Assembly (NCBI RefSeq): GCF_040958095.1
Contig: NC_091173.1
Location: 15,687,530 to 15,751,529 of the forward strand
Reading direction: 5' to 3'
Origin: Procambarus clarkii
Taxonomy: Eukaryota; Arthropoda; Malacostraca; Decapoda; Cambaridae
Length of the DNA: 64,000 bases
The translations under genes and the position numbers were made by a program. Positions 32,801 through 38,310 of the stretch are shown piece by piece; positions within the stretch are counted from its first letter, which is position 1; each line of letters opens with the position of its first letter. The notes beneath the pieces were generated by a model that ran no database searches, had not been told where the DNA came from, and was given only the letters and a program-made list of their open reading frames with translations.

Positions 32801-34984
32801 TCTGCAGAGTACAAAATATATTAAAACACATTAACAAAATCCCACTAAAAACTTTGGTTGAGAGGTTGCCTAAAGAGCAGATTCTTTTTTTAATTTTCAT
32901 TCAACCTTTGGAAGCACAATTAGGCGAGTGATGATCCAAGAAAGGTAGGGATAAGGGTAAGAATACTTGTCTAGTTGCAGGATTGAACTTTGGGTCTTTG
33001 GTCCTGTCCATCAACATTAAATAATACATTTACTGCAAAGTAAGTAATTTTTTAACAATAACATATAGATGGCAGATGATGCAAAAAAGTCAGATGAGCT
33101 CATATTTACTTCCTCTGGCATCTGCCTTTGTTATTTCACTACAAAATGAACGTATTTTATATTAAAATTATTTATTCATATTCTATGTTCAGTATCAACA
33201 TTATAGTAAGATTGTTTAATTTCTTCATTTATAAAGTTCCAAGAAATTTTGGGTAATTCTATGGATCCTTAAGAGTACTGTAATGGCTTGCCACAGAACA
33301 GCAAATTGGAGTGTTATTGCTTCACAAATGCCTATCACATCCATATGAAGATGAGCTAATGAAGGGCAATGTTTTCAACATCTTACCACCCAACAACTTC
33401 TCTCTCAATGCCATACTCAACAAAACATAATTTCAAGATTGTATATAGAGAAACATTAAATAATTTATATTAATACTGTACCTTACAATATTTAGTTTTT
33501 ATGTGAAGTATATAGTAAAGTTTTATGTATTTTGTACATAAAATTATTTGCCATTGTTGGGAGGCGTGACTAAATATGATAACAATTATATTTTCAATCG
33601 TGATCGAAACCAGACAGAGGGATTGAGCATACTGTATGCATTTCTTGTAAAGTTTTATTGACTAATGTTGCTTTTGTCTAAATTACAGTGGACGAGTAGT
33701 GAGTGAAAGTGAAATTAGTGCTGCAGACTTCCTCATCAACAGTGTTGGTCAGAATACTTGTAAGCTCTACACTGATGCAATCTTGAAGATTCCAGATATA
33801 AGTACATCGATGATCACTCAGCTTACTACAGATATTGGTAAAGTGTATTTCCAAAGTCTTATCCAAATCACTGTAGCACAGTATTGTAATGGAGGAGTTA
33901 CAAAATACATAGATATCAGGTAACTGGTACTCTGGTTCCTTTAGAAAACGATCTTGTGGAAAATCATTCACATTCAGGATTTAGTGGCTATGAATCCGAT
34001 GATAATAGTAGTGTTGTGCATAGCATATCGGGAGGTCTTTTGCTTTGTCAGCTGTCATTGGCAACATACTAGTATGTGGCATTACACTGTTTGGAATACA
34101 AGATTACCCACCCACCAGAACTGCTTAGTTGTTCATAATTGTGCATAAAAATGTAGATACAGTAGTTATAATGTATATATAATGTGTAATAACAGCAAGA
34201 ATAGTATGGTTTATTATTCAAAGAACATAATATTGTGTGCATATTAGTGACAAATATATTTGTTCATACTCATGTTCTACACGTTGATGTAAATGACATT
34301 GACAGCCAAGAGCATTAAAAATTCAAAGAAAATGTATGTTCATTGTGTGAAGTTACAAATTCATGCATAATATGCTTGACTTAGCTGAACCCTGAGCACT
34401 AGCTAAGAGTTTATTACACCTACCAGAACTGTTTATCTTCATTTTTATGTATCATTGCAAACCACTACTGTAGTTATAGTGTGTGTGTGTGTGTAGTGTA
34501 ATAACAGCAAAAATGGTATGTTTTATTGTTCTAAGAATGTAATATGGTGCACATATTAGTGACACAAATATATTTGAGCACAACATATTAATTGTGGCCA
34601 AAATGTACAAACGATAGCAAAGACAGGATGGACTGGAAGGGTCCTTAACCTAGCATTACCTAAGCAAAGGAATTCATTGTATTACAGTTTATATGCTCTT
34701 TATTGAATGTGGTGAATACAAAACTAAAATGAGTAGAAGAAAACAGTACAGTAATATTAAAGATTGGTGGATGTTGAGAAGGAATGTTTTAATAGATTTT
34801 TTAAATTCCAGATTATATTTGTAACATCATGGAGGACCTTGGAGTGAGCACTTGTGAGCCTCTTGATAAGCTCAACACCCTCTTGAAAGCTCCAACTGAT
34901 CAGTACTGGAAGATTGCTCCTGGAAACAACCCAAGACTGATTGCTGCTGTAAGACAGATGAGAAATATCCCTGTAAACTCATGA
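5770..34984 (+). CDS. COG7: COG7, conserved oligomeric Golgi complex subunit 7 (15 coding exons)
   Basis: COG7 belongs to lobe B of the eight-subunit COG complex, which tethers retrograde vesicles to the Golgi and keeps glycosyltransferases in place. Exons: 5770-5859, 6551-6631, 7247-7351, 13506-13637, 16932-17115, 17248-17441, 18512-18731, 20416-20541, 21551-21651, 24744-24912, 27036-27206, 27968-28170, 30938-31047, 33689-33837, 34812-34984. All have AG/GT borders and matching phases, and they join into 2208 nt (735 codons plus TGA). Human COG7 has about 770 residues. Recognisable blocks in order: FDPKDWIN near the N-terminus, LQLAIQEVN, VLRDIESL, ALREADNWTTLS, LEALASPHIVAAFT, QYLMTLPQHLEP, YTDAILKIPD and a C-terminal VRQMRNIPV. 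It is mainly helical with no signal peptide or membrane segment, as expected of a peripheral Golgi protein. The first exon begins at Asp2, so the start Met lies on an upstream exon. The gene looks intact. Confidence 0.97.
5860..7246. other. COG7 introns 2 and 3 (besides exon 3)
   Basis: AT-rich. A SINE 3' fragment at about 6138-6200 (CTTATATCACAGCCCCC..GGTTGAATTACCGATAAA) resembles 12215-12262. An imperfect inverted repeat around AGCCCAGTTACCCTGGGCTA lies at 6852-6872. No other feature seen. Confidence 0.45.
6551..6631 (+). CDS. COG7: COG7 coding exon 3 (residues ~32-58)
   Basis: Acceptor tatttttcag, donor gtatat, 27 codons in phase 0. Reads LVMRLQLAIQEVNNALE, corresponding to LVMKLQLFIQEVNHAVE in human COG7; predicted coiled-coil start of the N-terminal helical region. 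Confidence 0.95.
7247..7351 (+). CDS. COG7: COG7 coding exon 4 (residues ~59-93)
   Basis: Acceptor ttattttcag, donor gtaata, 35 codons in phase 0. Reads LPRVLRDIESLGHEVAVLKN, a heptad-like stretch matching the human VLRDVEALKQEASFLK segment. It is followed by the 6.15-kb intron that carries the split-direct-repeat element. Confidence 0.95.
7352..7997. other. COG7 intron 4, left part
   Basis: AT-rich intron sequence with no gene or repeat that I recognise up to the start of the split-repeat element. Confidence 0.5.
7998..8477. repeat. Block A, outer copy (480 bp)
   Basis: Matches 8743-9222 base for base at a constant offset of 745 as far as I could compare. Begins TTTTCTGATAACGGAGGAAT and ends GCCGGCGCTGCACCCCC. 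Contains ACCATGTTAATG and, about 110 bases later, ACATGGTCTGAAG, a weak internal inverted repeat. Confidence 0.9.
8533..8744. repeat. Block L, inner copy (212 bp)
   Basis: Matches 11590-11801 at a constant offset of 3057. Contains a T-tract, GTGCTATATATATAGGCCCC and a run of CG-rich palindromes (GGCGCTCCGCGCGCTGCGG). Between it and block A lie 55 unshared bases (8478-8532). Confidence 0.9.
8743..9222. repeat. Block A, inner copy (480 bp)
   Basis: Second copy of 7998-8477. It overlaps the end of block L by two bases (TT at 8743-8744), the sort of shared junction expected at a recombination core. Confidence 0.9.
9588..10785 (-). pseudogene. Gag-like reading frames inside the split-repeat element
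   Basis: Four overlapping minus-strand frames look like one protein broken by frameshifts. 10785-10591 starts MCRKQLRPSDDGG. 10697-10155 includes YYTGPQFLKKIVDITNAAPL and NYNLIITPNRRYLAERNIFV. A third frame near 10200-10137 reads RCLNCGDHITVSMDC, a zinc-knuckle-like C-x2-C-x2-H-x6-C, then stops (TGA 10137-10135). Beyond it 10138-9842 is Pro/Thr/Ser-rich and 9857-9588 is acidic (CALESEYVDPKYDFKRE). Nucleic-acid-binding ORF1/Gag proteins of retroelements have this kind of make-up. I do not recognise the exact family. Confidence 0.45.
10843..11022 (-). CDS. Short open frame upstream of the gag-like region (59 codons)
   Basis: ATG at 11022-11020 and TGA at 10845-10843. The product opens MAEVTGVRARTWTQTRKNSM and is Arg/Thr/Pro-rich with no recognised domain. 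It may be the original N-terminus of the element's ORF1, now out of frame with the rest, or chance in GC-rich sequence. Confidence 0.25.
   Translation of the reverse strand: MAEVTGVRARTWTQTRKNSMIPRDAELSATPFLVARPPTSDEKSTPYTLMPLTWPAPSQ
11412..11585 (-). mobile_element. Non-LTR 3'-end fragment nested in the split-repeat element
   Basis: On the minus strand it ends in CTTAATCTTCATCAATCAAT, a short tandem tail of the kind left by some non-LTR elements. It contains GGCACGGGCATGAATAGCCC, a small palindrome echoed as CACGGGCTATGGTGAGCCCG at 63797. Confidence 0.45.
11590..11801. repeat. Block L, outer copy (212 bp)
   Basis: Second copy of 8533-8744. Identity stops at TTATT/aacagaatct, which I take as the outer end of the element on the minus strand. 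Confidence 0.9.
11802..13505. other. COG7 intron 4, right part
   Basis: Contains the minus-strand SINE at 12215-12420 and many CAGTACTGTA-type short motifs. Otherwise AT-rich with no coding signal. Confidence 0.5.
12215..12420 (-). mobile_element. tRNA-derived SINE (AGCTGACTAACTCC family), degenerate
   Basis: Shares GAAGCTGACTAACTCCTGGG and TACCTATATACTGCTAGG with copies at 43925, 54405 and 59910. The 3' part has a C14 run. The tRNA head is decayed. Confidence 0.6.
13506..13637 (+). CDS. COG7: COG7 coding exon 5 (residues ~94-137)
   Basis: Acceptor ttatttcag, donor gtatga, 44 codons in phase 0. Contains LREADNWTTLSTDIEE, matching LQEADKWSTLSADIEE of human COG7, one of the best conserved stretches of the N-terminal half. 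Confidence 0.96.
13802..14110 (+). repeat. GC-rich dispersed repeat
   Basis: GGAGCCCCTTCAGCTCCCCG (self-complementary) then GGGACCACGAGCCAGAACCT, GGCAAGGGGAGCAATGG. A diverged copy at 31590-31690 reads CCACAGACCAAGACCAGAAT and GGAAAGGAGAGCAGTG. Class unknown. Confidence 0.5.
14150..14785. mobile_element. Tigger/pogo-like DNA transposon remnant
   Basis: The inner part (GTTTGGAAGGGGAGTCCACT, CATTATAACATCAGGCA) matches 18355-18405. The right end, read on the minus strand, is TACAGTGGATTCTGTGTTTA, a CAGTG-type terminus. A G14 run at about 14170 marks the left part. No transposase frame is visible. Confidence 0.45.
14786..16931. other. COG7 intron 5, right part
   Basis: No gene seen. A fold-back at 15568-15610 (AAGACAATGAC / GTCATTGTCTT) and otherwise unique-looking AT-rich sequence. 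Confidence 0.45.
16932..17115 (+). CDS. COG7: COG7 coding exon 6 (residues ~138-198)
   Basis: Acceptor catttatag after a clear pyrimidine tract, donor gttagt, ends in phase 1. Contains PDYEDRVAHLEGLKVRLEAL followed by ASPHIVAAFT, the most strongly conserved COG7 segment. Confidence 0.97.
17248..17441 (+). CDS. COG7: COG7 coding exon 7 (residues ~199-263)
   Basis: Acceptor tgccatttcag, donor gtagac. The first Glu codon is completed across a short 132-bp intron. Contains the SYYHKCEIGQL stretch, matching the AYYYKCHKVQL region of human COG7. Ends in phase 0. Confidence 0.95.
17442..18097. other. COG7 intron 7, left part
   Basis: AT-rich. TTATGTTATGTTAATCCATT with flanking ATGCATGGATTAA direct copies at about 17845-17895. 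Nothing else seen. Confidence 0.45.
18098..18420 (+). mobile_element. Tigger/pogo-like element fragment beside COG7 exon 8
   Basis: Starts with a CAGTGGTAGCTTCATTTACA terminus and CCCATAAGAAATAATGTAAA, an arrangement typical of Tigger-like termini. An (AC)n microsatellite at 18243-18262 and the TTACATTATAACATCAGGCA block shared with 14215 follow. Confidence 0.5.
18512..18731 (+). CDS. COG7: COG7 coding exon 8 (residues ~264-337)
   Basis: Acceptor gtgtgcacag, donor gttggt, phase 0 in and phase 1 out. It begins VRWCGQVF, matching the IQWATQVF of human COG7 directly after the previous exon. The 60 bases before the acceptor are purine-rich with almost no pyrimidine tract, and a Tigger-like repeat (about 18098-18420) ends roughly 90 bp upstream. 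The donor (gttggt) is also weak. The frame supports the exon strongly all the same. Confidence 0.9.
18950..19350. repeat. Dispersed repeat in two partial copies, host of a nested insertion
   Basis: AAGGCTCCAACTATTT occurs at 18974 and again at 19311, and GATTGGAGCCATATTAAGAG at about 19030. Related sequence is at 44735-44930 (AAGGTCCCAACTCTT, GATTGGAGCCACATTAAGAG). After the insertion at 19354-20148 the repeat resumes as AATGTGATTGGAGTCATATT. Confidence 0.6.
19354..20148 (+). pseudogene. 3' end of a non-LTR retrotransposon: RNase H and terminal zinc motif, poly(A) tail
   Basis: The frame 19338-19763 gives IIHTDSRTAIETLQ, a long helix, then LINWVPSHVGIIGNDIADKA, the RNase H signature (TDS; VPSHVGIxGNDxAD). 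After a frameshift, 19820-20070 reads HRVRLGYPCTWEIG and CQHCGEMPDRPLEHYLTQC, the cysteine/histidine motif at the end of such polyproteins, closing TPPK and stop. A short 3' UTR and an A-run at 20139-20148 follow. It is 5'-truncated, lacks RT, and sits in COG7 intron 8 in sense orientation. Confidence 0.88.
20173..20236. repeat. Tigger-like terminus
   Basis: Reversed it reads TACAGTGGAACCTTGATTCA and AATAAACCTCGATTTAGC, the terminus type of pogo/Tigger elements. It abuts the repeat remnant that follows the nested retrotransposon. Confidence 0.45.
20416..20541 (+). CDS. COG7: COG7 coding exon 9 (residues ~337-378)
   Basis: Acceptor gttatacag, donor gtaaat, phase 1 on both sides. It encodes a charged helical segment with AVYSSLQDQISKYQEYEE. 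Similarity to vertebrate COG7 is weak here, but phase and frame continuity make it the only sensible exon between its neighbours. Confidence 0.9.
20542..21550. other. COG7 intron 9
   Basis: No gene or convincing repeat seen. Moderate GC, T-tract at 21080-21090. Confidence 0.4.
21551..21651 (+). CDS. COG7: COG7 coding exon 10 (residues ~379-412)
   Basis: Acceptor tgattttcag, donor gtacga, phase 1 in and phase 0 out. Encodes a helix ending SAAERCLQ, matching SAAVDRCVRF of human COG7. Confidence 0.93.
21854..21975 (-). pseudogene. CR1-like C-terminal coding fragment
   Basis: Minus strand reads VNRWNALGSDVVEANSTQFQ, the conserved 'NxWNxLxxxVVEA' segment near the end of CR1-type ORF2 proteins, as also at 62085-62120. 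Only about 40 codons remain. Confidence 0.5.
21976..24743. other. COG7 intron 10, main part
   Basis: Two direct copies of CACTGTCACTATGGCAGTG, itself an inverted repeat, at about 21986 and 22038. The rest (22540-24060) is GC-richer with several chance frames and no domain that I recognise; some of it may be old repeat. Confidence 0.4.
24744..24912 (+). CDS. COG7: COG7 coding exon 11 (residues ~413-468)
   Basis: Acceptor ttctcaacag, donor gtaagg, phase 0 in and phase 1 out. Contains DDWTVFTTCLNLMQAAG, matching EDWTAFQNSIRIIATCG of human COG7. Confidence 0.95.
24913..27035. other. COG7 intron 11
   Basis: G10 run at about 24947, ATG-type trinucleotide repeats at 25812-25823 and TTA/ATT repeats at 26446-26477. 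Contains the minus-strand SINE 26484-26715. No gene seen. Confidence 0.45.
26484..26715 (-). mobile_element. tRNA-SINE of the 3489 family, decayed
   Basis: On the minus strand CTGGTCGGGGAGGATTGACT and CAATTCTTTACCTGTATGCC match CTGGCCGGGGAGGATTTACT and TTCCTTAACTGTAGCCTCTG of the copy at 3489. Box B is mutated (GCAAAATATTCTGG). Confidence 0.65.
27036..27206 (+). CDS. COG7: COG7 coding exon 12 (residues ~469-525)
   Basis: Acceptor gtcttgctag, donor gtaagt, phase 1 on both sides. Starts with GELVMAVDSMEHSLA, in line with GELLRHCGDFEQQLA of human COG7. Confidence 0.94.
27207..27967. other. COG7 intron 12
   Basis: AT-rich with a T-run at about 27848-27861. No feature recognised. Confidence 0.4.
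27968..28170 (+). CDS. COG7: COG7 coding exon 13 (residues ~526-593)
   Basis: Acceptor ttattttag, donor gtatgt, phase 1 in and phase 0 out. Contains WNSRQLASTHLSFSFSPQEY, where the closing FSPQEYIT corresponds to FSLTPLEYIS of human COG7. Confidence 0.95.
28375..30760 (+). pseudogene. Decayed reverse-transcriptase retrotransposon, split by a MITE
   Basis: Stop-ridden plus-strand remnants. Near 29240-29290 a frame reads TTGISLSSVVDEV, like the (NYR)GISLLSVVGK motif of RT palm regions. Near 30100-30230 DKSKSYANGEKEIVCE followed by VVGSSQF resembles the ADKSKVM..EVRVDG..VSEFKYLG segment downstream of the RT YADD motif. Many frameshifts and stops are present. The MITE at 29388-29744 interrupts it. 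The purine-rich composition fits an RTE-like family, but the assignment is by motif only. Confidence 0.45.
29388..29744. mobile_element. Fold-back MITE, copy 1 (hAT-like?)
   Basis: About 357 bp with terminal inverted repeats of about 50 bp (ACCCATCTTCCTG...GCACCATAGTATA against TATGTACTATGGTCCTCATA...CAGGAGGATGGGC). A central palindrome carries CCTAGGCCTAG on both sides. It is flanked by TGCATATA on both sides (29380-29387 and 29745-29752), a possible 8-bp target duplication. The reverse-complement copy is at 46497-46847. Confidence 0.75.
30938..31047 (+). CDS. COG7: COG7 coding exon 14 (residues ~594-630)
   Basis: Acceptor ttttcttcag, donor gtgggc, ends in phase 2. Begins IGQYLMTLPQHLEPLL, nearly the same as IGQYIMSLPLNLEPFV of human COG7. 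The donor is weaker than most in the gene. Confidence 0.94.
31048..33688. other. COG7 intron 14
   Basis: Holds the Tigger-like end (31262) and the diverged GC-rich repeat at 31590-31690 (see 13802). Sequence at 31990-32330 resembles old repeat, and the remainder is AT-rich. No gene seen. Confidence 0.45.
31262..31480. repeat. Tigger/mariner-like terminus with internal inverted copy
   Basis: ACAGTGAAACCTCCATTATC at 31265, then CCTCCATTAACCAGATCATG and TCTGGTTAATGGGGTTAACC: the CAGTG..CCTCCATTA terminus plus an internal inverted repeat (ATTAACCAGA / TCTGGTTAAT). Confidence 0.45.
33689..33837 (+). CDS. COG7: COG7 coding exon 15 (residues ~630-679)
   Basis: Acceptor aaattacag, donor gtaaag. Contains TCKLYTDAILKIPDIS and QLTTDIG, matching TMQTYCDAILQIPELS and QLATDI of human COG7. 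Confidence 0.96.
34114..34576. repeat. Diverged direct duplication in COG7 intron 15
   Basis: About 150 bp occurs at 34114-34262 and 34422-34576 (CCAGAACTG, GTGTAATAACAGCA, GCATATTAGTGACA, AATATATTTG). They diverge by roughly a tenth, and a (GT)n run has expanded in the second copy only (34480-34494). Confidence 0.75.
34812..34984 (+). CDS. COG7: COG7 last coding exon (residues ~680-736, TGA stop)
   Basis: Acceptor aaattccag. Contains DYICNIMEDLGV and the C-terminal RLIAAVRQMRNIPVNS before TGA at 34982-34984, matching the RLATTVATMRSVNY end of human COG7. Confidence 0.96.
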
Positions 34985-36530
34985 ACACCTTCGTAATGTA
35001 TAGAAGTGTATGTGTTTGTTTAATTACTGGATGAGCTTCCTTCGTGGTGTCCTGTCATAGGCATAATCTGTCAAATGGCACTGAATCTGCTGATGATTTT
35101 TTTGGCATACACCACCATGTCACTTAAATGGTTTTAACCATCCACAGCCATTTAAAAGAGAAGAAAAAATCAGCACTGCTAAACATTGCAAGTTTTAAAA
35201 ATTAAGTCTTTTCTCTCCATCTCACTCTAGCCATCAATCAGTATTAAACCATTGAAGCCATTTTATCATTCACTGAACACAGTAACTACATTCAAATACT
35301 GGTAGGTGTTACTGAACCCTCCTGATGATCATTGATCCTATATGAACCACTTTAGACATCTGCCCTTATACGAACTATCTTTAGTCATGGCCTGCTACAT
35401 GCTCCAAATTATAATAATTGACTATCAAATAACAAGGTTTACCGTAACCATACTAGGTATGGTTACCATATTAGGTATGGTAATTGCCAGAGATGTAAAA
35501 TCTTGGCAATAATAGGGATTTATTAGCAAAACTCAATATTCTTAAATTTCTAGCAATAAACATCATAAAACAAACTGCAGTTTGATAATGGGAACTCTCT
35601 AACCACTGTGATGTGGCGAGTTTATTGTGACATTTCCCCTGTGCGCATAAAATAAAGTGTTTGCAAATTTTTTTTTTAGCTTTTGTAAATTGATAAATTC
35701 CCTTCCCTGGACACGTACATGTAAAAAAAAACTAAGAAATTCCACTTACTTTGGCTGTGGGGACATGGAGAAGGGAACGTCACAGGCTGATTGCCCGTGT
35801 GTGAAGCTCCCAGAGGCGGGAGCTTCGCACACGGATTGTGTGAAGCTCGCGCACGCCATTCAAGCACTGCGAGTGTGAGAGAACAACAGTGCCAAAGCTG
35901 GCATTCAACAGGGTATTTTTGACTGCCCAAACTGGGGGTCTCAACAATGCAGGACAAAGTAGCTAGGTGGGGCAGCTGCTTCCTAGGAAGGGGCTGCAAC
36001 TACAGGTGCCAGTCCAGGTAGGGTTAAAAGTAACTTGGGAATCTACAGAATCAACCAAGTGCTTATGGATGTGATCATCAAGGCAGGTATGCTTATTATA
36101 CCTGCCATGATGTCGTGGGGAATACAACAAAAATCAAAGAACTTATGCCACAAAGCAGGGTTGAATGAATCCTGGAACATAGAAGTGGTAGCAGGAACCA
36201 AACAAGCGAGCGTGGTGATGGCATCAGGAACTTCCATGAAGCAGGGGGTAAACGGCACAGTTGTCACAATGGAAGATGAAATCACTAATGGGGGTCATGG
36301 TAGTCACCACAGGGGGTTTGGGGCTCAGCCCAGCCACAGAAGTGGGAGGGGAATGGAAAGCATCAGTAGGGGTATTCAGAGATGAAGCCAGGTCTGGGCC
36401 CAATGTAGCCGAGGCTACAGATCCTGTCCTTCCTTCATGGTCTGACTTGTGGGCCTGCTCATTTACCCAATGAGTGAGAAGAATAAGAAGAAGAAAAAAA
36501 AGGTCTGAAGTATACACAAAAGTAAACTGA
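34985..36530. other. COG7 3' flank
   Basis: Candidate poly(A) signals at 35555 and 35651. A hairpin at 35795-35834 (CCGTGTGTGAAGCTCCC against GGGAGCTTCGCACACGG, 17-bp arms with one mismatch) with part of the arm repeated at 35837-35850. Frames here show no known domain. Confidence 0.5.
35555..35656 (+). terminator. Candidate COG7 poly(A) signals
   Basis: AATAAA hexamers at 35555-35560 and 35651-35656 lie 570-670 bases after the COG7 stop. The second is followed within about 20 bases by a T-rich run. Which one is used cannot be told from sequence. Confidence 0.35.
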
Positions 36531-38310
36531 TGTTTCGTGCCACGAGTCTCCTTTCTTTTCATGTCATTGTCCTCTCCCTGCACGTTAGTGCGAGTTCCTC
36601 ACCGTCAGCTGACCATTTCGTGTTTAGTCGTGCAGACGCATTCCTGGCTCTTGACCAGACCGTTTCATGGCCGGTCGGCCTCTGAGTCATGGCTTCCTTG
36701 GACAGGTACTGGCACACATTCATTAATGTAGCTTCCTCTCATAGCCTCTTTGTCACCACCTTAGCCCAGTCTGCTCTCGCGATGTTTCGTGTATCTTGGT
36801 CCGGCGTGGTAAGGAGTTTAAAGGCCGAATCGATCATGAACACGTCCGAGTCCTATGCTGCAAGGGGGATACCACAAGAGCCTGCTGCTGCACTGCCATA
36901 TAGGTAATCGTTCATGGCGCATCTCGGGAGGTAGAGAGTTGACTTGATGATTTGTCATAGATAGTGGTCAAGCTGCTGCCAATCTCCCTTCCTCAGCTGC
37001 CAGGTTCGCATGGCGAACACTGTCGTGGGGAATACAAAGGATTTTAATGCATCAATCCGTTGCCAGGGTGCCAACTTGCTGGTCAATATGGTCTCTCCTA
37101 GCTTCTTGAATTCTTCTATAGCAGTTGAGTTTGGCAGTAGGTGGAATCCTACTGGCCTGCTAAGGAACGTCGTCTCTTCGCCGTTCCCACGGCTTCTGAT
37201 TTTTGTGTCTCCGATTTTGAATATTGTATTTCTCATACCCCTCGGCTACCTCCCAGACATAAGCATTGAGGAGAATTTTCTTGGGTTTAGCGCCAGTCTC
37301 AGGTCCCCACAGGTCACCGTGGTGACATCGAGGCGTTGTTGCAGGCCTGCTTCAGTCCTGGCCAGCAGTGTGATATCTGTGTAGGCCAGGCAGGGGTGTT
37401 TAAAGTCGGGGTCGGTGTCGAGGCCAGTGACGATGGCTGTCTGCAGGATTGGTTCGATAGCAATGTTAAACAATAGCCCACTGATAGGGCAGCCTTGGCG
37501 GACTCCATAGTTGACAGGAATCTCGTTTGTTTCACCACTAGCTGTCAGGAATCATGTCGAGTTGTTCCTTGTGATGCTTTGAATGACGTCTATGAAGGCT
37601 TGCCCTGCACCCATCCGGCGGAGGGAGGCGTCAATCAGCTCAGTTGGCACGGATCCGAACACATTCATGAGGTCCAGTGACGCAATGTAGATGTCACTGC
37701 TACACCCCCCCCTCATCAAGGTAGTGCTGGAGGATGAAGTTGTGCTCCAGCATGCCATCTGTAGACATGAACCCTTTCTGAGCATTGCATAGTACGTTGT
37801 TGTTCACCATCCAGCTTCTCAGTCGGGCAGCCAGGCACCCTGTGTACAGTTTATATATTGTACGACACAGGGCAATTGGTCGCCAGTTAGTGACAGCTTC
37901 AGGGTCCCCATCTTCCGGTATCAGGATGGTGCGCGATGTCCTCCATGTCCGAGGTATTCTCTTCTGTTGCAGGCATATATTGAATATTGCTTACACTCTG
38001 GGTTGACTTGTTTCCAGTGCCTGTATGTGATCCTGTTATCGCCCGGTGCAGTATTTTCTGCTTTCGAGAGCCATATCTCGACCTCGCCCTCCCTAAATGC
38101 AGCTACGTTGAGCTCGGTACGGTCTGCTGGCGGTTCAGGGATTGCCTGAAGTGCCTGAGGGTCTGCTAGGGGTGGCTTGAAGACTTCATTCCCCAGCAAC
38201 CCCACCCACCACAAGAGCCCACATGGGTGGTCATGTGGGCGGTTGGCTGGCTCTGGTTGCGTGACTGCTGCAACCTCGGGGTAACCAGAACAGTACACAG
38301 GAGTCATATA
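36530..38310 (-). pseudogene. R2/NeSL-like non-LTR retrotransposon, inactive RT
   Basis: The minus strand from about 38307 encodes in order NTAPGDNRITYRHWKQVNPE (the GxGITY-type RT start), RTIYKLYTGCLAARLRSWM, LMNVFGSVPTELI (motif A region, normally DLxxAFxSV), GLLFNIAIEPIL, CLAYTDITLLARTEAGLQQR (motif C), LNPRKFSSM, then KIGDTKIRSR and WQRIDALKSFVFPTTVFAMR. After that come IARADWAKVV and ALTCREG-type C-terminal pieces down to about 36535. Frameshifts occur between pieces. The catalytic YxDD reads YTDI, so it cannot be active. The TYRHWK and downstream maturase-like order suggest R2/NeSL kinship; the exact clade is uncertain. Confidence 0.8.

Noticed and set aside
36035-36583. Plus- and minus-strand frames of 116-119 codons between the genes
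   Set aside because: Repeat-like sequence beside the RT relic; no known domain, no start or splice context.
36537-38169. Plus-strand frames across the R2/NeSL-like element
   Set aside because: Antisense shadows of clear RT motifs on the minus strand.
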